Assembly (NCBI GenBank): GCA_023634235.1
Contig: JAMKCF010000012.1
Location: 16,873,884 to 16,937,883 of the forward strand
Length of the DNA stretch: 64,000 nucleotides
From: Pisaster brevispinus
Lineage: Eukaryota > Echinodermata > Asteroidea > Forcipulatida > Asteriidae
Reading direction: 5' to 3'
Both the position numbers and the translations under genes were made by a program. Under the pieces are notes generated by a model that was not told the origin of the DNA, searched no databases, and saw nothing but the letters and a program-made list of their open reading frames with translations. This document shows positions 62,961 through 64,000 of this stretch, piece by piece; within the stretch, counting starts at the first letter, position 1, and every line of letters begins with the position of its first letter.

Positions 62961-64000
62961 GTCATTTTGAGAGAGTAAATTAACTTGAATTGCTTCTCAT
63001 CACCCAGGAGTGGGTATAGCTGCGAGGGTAGAGGTTGTTTCAGTCAGTGACCGGTGAACTATATGTTTTCCAATTTGGCTGTCAGTGCTTGCGTATTTCC
63101 AAGAATGTGATATTGTTTCAGGAATACTGTAAAAGTGTCCGTAGTAGTCTAGAGGCCCTTCATACTTAACTTAAAATGCTAGTTTATGTGCCCCCCCTTT
63201 TTTTTGGGGGGGGGGGGGTAGCTGAAGAGTATCCCCGGTGGTAATTTCAAACAAAAACGCAGCGTTTTTATCTCATTGGTACAATCGTGTTTGTGATGAT
63301 ATTTTTGTGTGAGTTCTTCTTTAAAGTCTAATCCATAATGTCCCAATTTATACTGAACGCAGTGCCCCAATTTCTTACCGACTCTGGGTGGTGGATTAGA
63401 AGCATACTGCCCACATAGTTAGCTGTAACTGATCGTGGACTAGTCTGGATTTGTCGACGAGACTTGGCAAATAGGATTGCGCGAGAAATCGTATAGAAAT
63501 TAAATTAAATTGCAGAATAATAATGTAAAAACCATCATGTTTATTACATGAATATTATTAAATACGGTTTTAAAGTTGTCACTGTTTCTCTGGATCCACG
63601 TTAATTTCCTGTTTTGTCGTTGCTTAAAGATAAATGTGTAGTTTCAACTAATAATTATGAAAATGCTAAATTTTGCCCAATTTCAATTTAGAAAATACCC
63701 AGTCGCTCTACCTAAAGATCTAGAAATTAGATACTGTATGATAGCAGTCTTTATCCCTTTGTCCAATTTGTTTTGGCAGCCCGCCTGCAGACCCCACCCC
63801 CTTTTTGGTTCTTACCACCCCCTTTGTCCACCACTCCCTCTTATTGAGATTATGCCTGTTCTTTTTCCCTTCACAATGTTACCCTTTTTAAGTGGCAAGT
63901 TTCTCTAATGACTACGTGTACTTTTAGTTCATCTCCTCGTTTTTATTTTAAAGTGTAATGTTCCTTGACTATTAGGCTACTGTAATGGTTTTCACTGTCC
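62961..64000. other. Intergenic to window end, no supported gene
   Basis: Contains the C7-T8-G13 run. The remaining sequence is AT-rich with no recognisable exon. Confidence 0.5.
63191..63218. repeat. Triple homopolymer C7-T8-G13
   Basis: C7 (63191-63197), T8, then G13 (63206-63218). The C and G runs could pair as a small hairpin with a T loop. Confidence 0.93.

Overview
The window reads as nuclear DNA of an animal. It is AT-rich, gene-poor and densely packed with microsatellites, homopolymers, imperfect tandem arrays, inverted-repeat elements and tRNA-derived SINE-like pieces. Nearly all open frames are short and have no domain, no codon periodicity I can see, and no matching splice signals. 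The overall style (a fold-back transposon with tandem-repeat outer arms, a small secreted EGF-repeat protein on symmetric phase-1 exons, short MITE-like elements) suggests a marine deuterostome invertebrate, with an echinoderm as a reasonable guess. That assignment is inference; nothing here proves the taxon.

Only one protein-coding gene can be built with confidence. It is a plus-strand, four-exon gene at 45194-47204 (CDS segments 45194-45263, 45952-46107, 46342-46455, 47104-47204), which splices to a 146-residue secreted protein: signal peptide, two complete EGF-like domains, and a C-terminal half EGF domain that stops after its fourth cysteine. All three introns are phase 1 with GT-AG ends, one domain per exon. 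An AATAAA signal lies about 150 bases after the stop. An AG immediately before the start codon suggests an upstream 5' UTR exon, with two candidate donors at 43654 and 44134.

Layout: 1-43 kb is intergenic and repeat-rich. It holds a minisatellite at 10.7 kb, a four-unit ~200 bp array at 20.7-21.5 kb, two clusters of a short CGAAGTGACAA-type motif (2.9-3.3 and 23.2-23.9 kb), a GTCGAC-centred array at 31.4-31.9 kb, an AAAC/CCCCAAC array at 33.7 kb, hairpins at 35.1, 38.6 and 42.3 kb, and a GGGTCA-rich MITE-like family at 16.3, 25.5 and 41.9 kb. The EGF gene occupies 45-47 kb. From 48 to 64 kb there is a dispersed repeat present in two inverted copies (49.4 and 55.8 kb), a pure 72-unit TTG microsatellite (51.7 kb), an AAAT tract (52.3 kb), a 1.8 kb fold-back element (58217-60010) and a SINE-like piece at 62.9 kb.

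The strongest items for follow-up are the fold-back element, the half-EGF secreted protein, the GGGTCA/IR3-carrying repeat family, and the 105-nt hairpin at 38.6 kb.
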